Source: Desulfotomaculaceae bacterium
GTDB lineage: Bacteria > Bacillota > Desulfotomaculia > Desulfotomaculales > Pelotomaculaceae
Direction: 5' to 3'
Assembly: GCA_028704035.1 (NCBI GenBank)
Contig: JAQVLS010000134.1
Coordinates: 1-5,033, forward strand
Length of the DNA stretch: 5,033 nt
Under the pieces are notes generated by a model. That model was not told the DNA's origin and did not search any database. It saw only the letters and a program-made list of their open reading frames with translations. Every line of letters starts with the position of its first letter. The stretch's first letter is position 1. Below, piece after piece: positions 4,932 to 5,033 of the stretch. A program made the translations under genes and the position numbers.

Positions 4932-5033
4932 TTAAAAAATATTCTGCAGACTTAAAGATTCTTTTTCTGGAATATGCTTGATCATTAACTTCAGTTCCGA
5001 CAGCTGTCCCCATGAAAGGGAAGTGTTCTTTGT
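4932..5033 (-). CDS. Possible C-terminal end of a convergent gene (partial)
   Basis: On the minus strand a frame is open from the right edge for 33 codons to a TAA at 4934-4932. It reads ...LSWGQLSELKLMIKHIPEKE and ends in LQNIF. The composition is protein-like, with charged and hydrophobic residues mixed, and the position just past the stop of the plus-strand gene would give a tight convergent pair. A 102-base open frame can occur by chance, and no family is recognisable. A plus-strand frame over 4970-5033 is also open but has no start with a ribosome binding site. Confidence 0.35.
   Translation of the reverse strand, partial: TKNTSLSWGQLSELKLMIKHIPEKESLSLQNIF

Noticed and set aside
4914..4980. 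Inverted repeat ATATTC...GAATAT after the 4464 gene as a terminator
   Set aside because: The stem needs a bulge, the loop is 17 bases, and no T-run follows in either direction. It is not a convincing intrinsic terminator.
4995..5010. GGGGACAGCTGTC on the minus strand at the right edge as a second copy of the motif after msrB
   Set aside because: Only GGGGACA is shared, the flanks differ, and the sequence lies in what may be the end of a convergent gene. Seven bases are not enough to call a repeat.

Overview
The window looks like ordinary chromosome from a low-to-mid-GC Gram-positive, most likely an anaerobic Clostridia/Peptococcaceae-type bacterium. This is inference. It rests on strong GGAGG-type ribosome binding sites, mixed ATG/GTG/TTG start usage, AT-rich spacers, a Bacillus-like MsrA/MsrB pair and a long-form NfeD next to a slipin. 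No mobile element, tRNA, rRNA or CRISPR array was seen.

Layout, left to right. (1) Positions 1-90 hold the first 30 codons of a minus-strand gene that leaves the window, with its own ribosome binding site and a -10-like box. (2) Positions 183-2297, minus strand, hold a two-gene membrane operon. A long-form NfeD with a ClpP-class serine protease domain is followed with no gap (TAA directly followed by ATG) by a stomatin/slipin SPFH protein. (3) Positions 2298-2467 form a divergent AT-rich promoter region with two perfect dyads. (4) Positions 2468-3511, plus strand, hold msrA and then msrB, the two stereospecific methionine sulfoxide reductases, closed by a clear intrinsic terminator at 3538-3568. 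(5) Positions 3641-4354 hold an unrecognised protein with two N-terminal membrane segments and a soluble C-terminal domain. (6) An AT-rich spacer at 4355-4463 carries three alternating copies of a 7-bp repeat. (7) Positions 4464-4913 hold an unrecognised 149-residue protein with a CPCC-xxx-C cluster. (8) At the right edge is what may be the C-terminal end of a convergent minus-strand gene.

How they work together: the NfeD protease and the slipin form a recognised membrane-quality pair, and in the archaeal counterpart the protease cleaves the slipin near its C-terminus. MsrA and MsrB together repair both epimers of methionine sulfoxide. The two operons diverge from one regulatory region, which may place membrane maintenance and oxidative repair under related control, though this is not shown. 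The two unknown proteins to the right are each in their own transcription unit. I found no convincing new multi-gene system. The best candidates for novelty are the two unknown proteins, the possible CTG start of msrB and the unexplained dyads.
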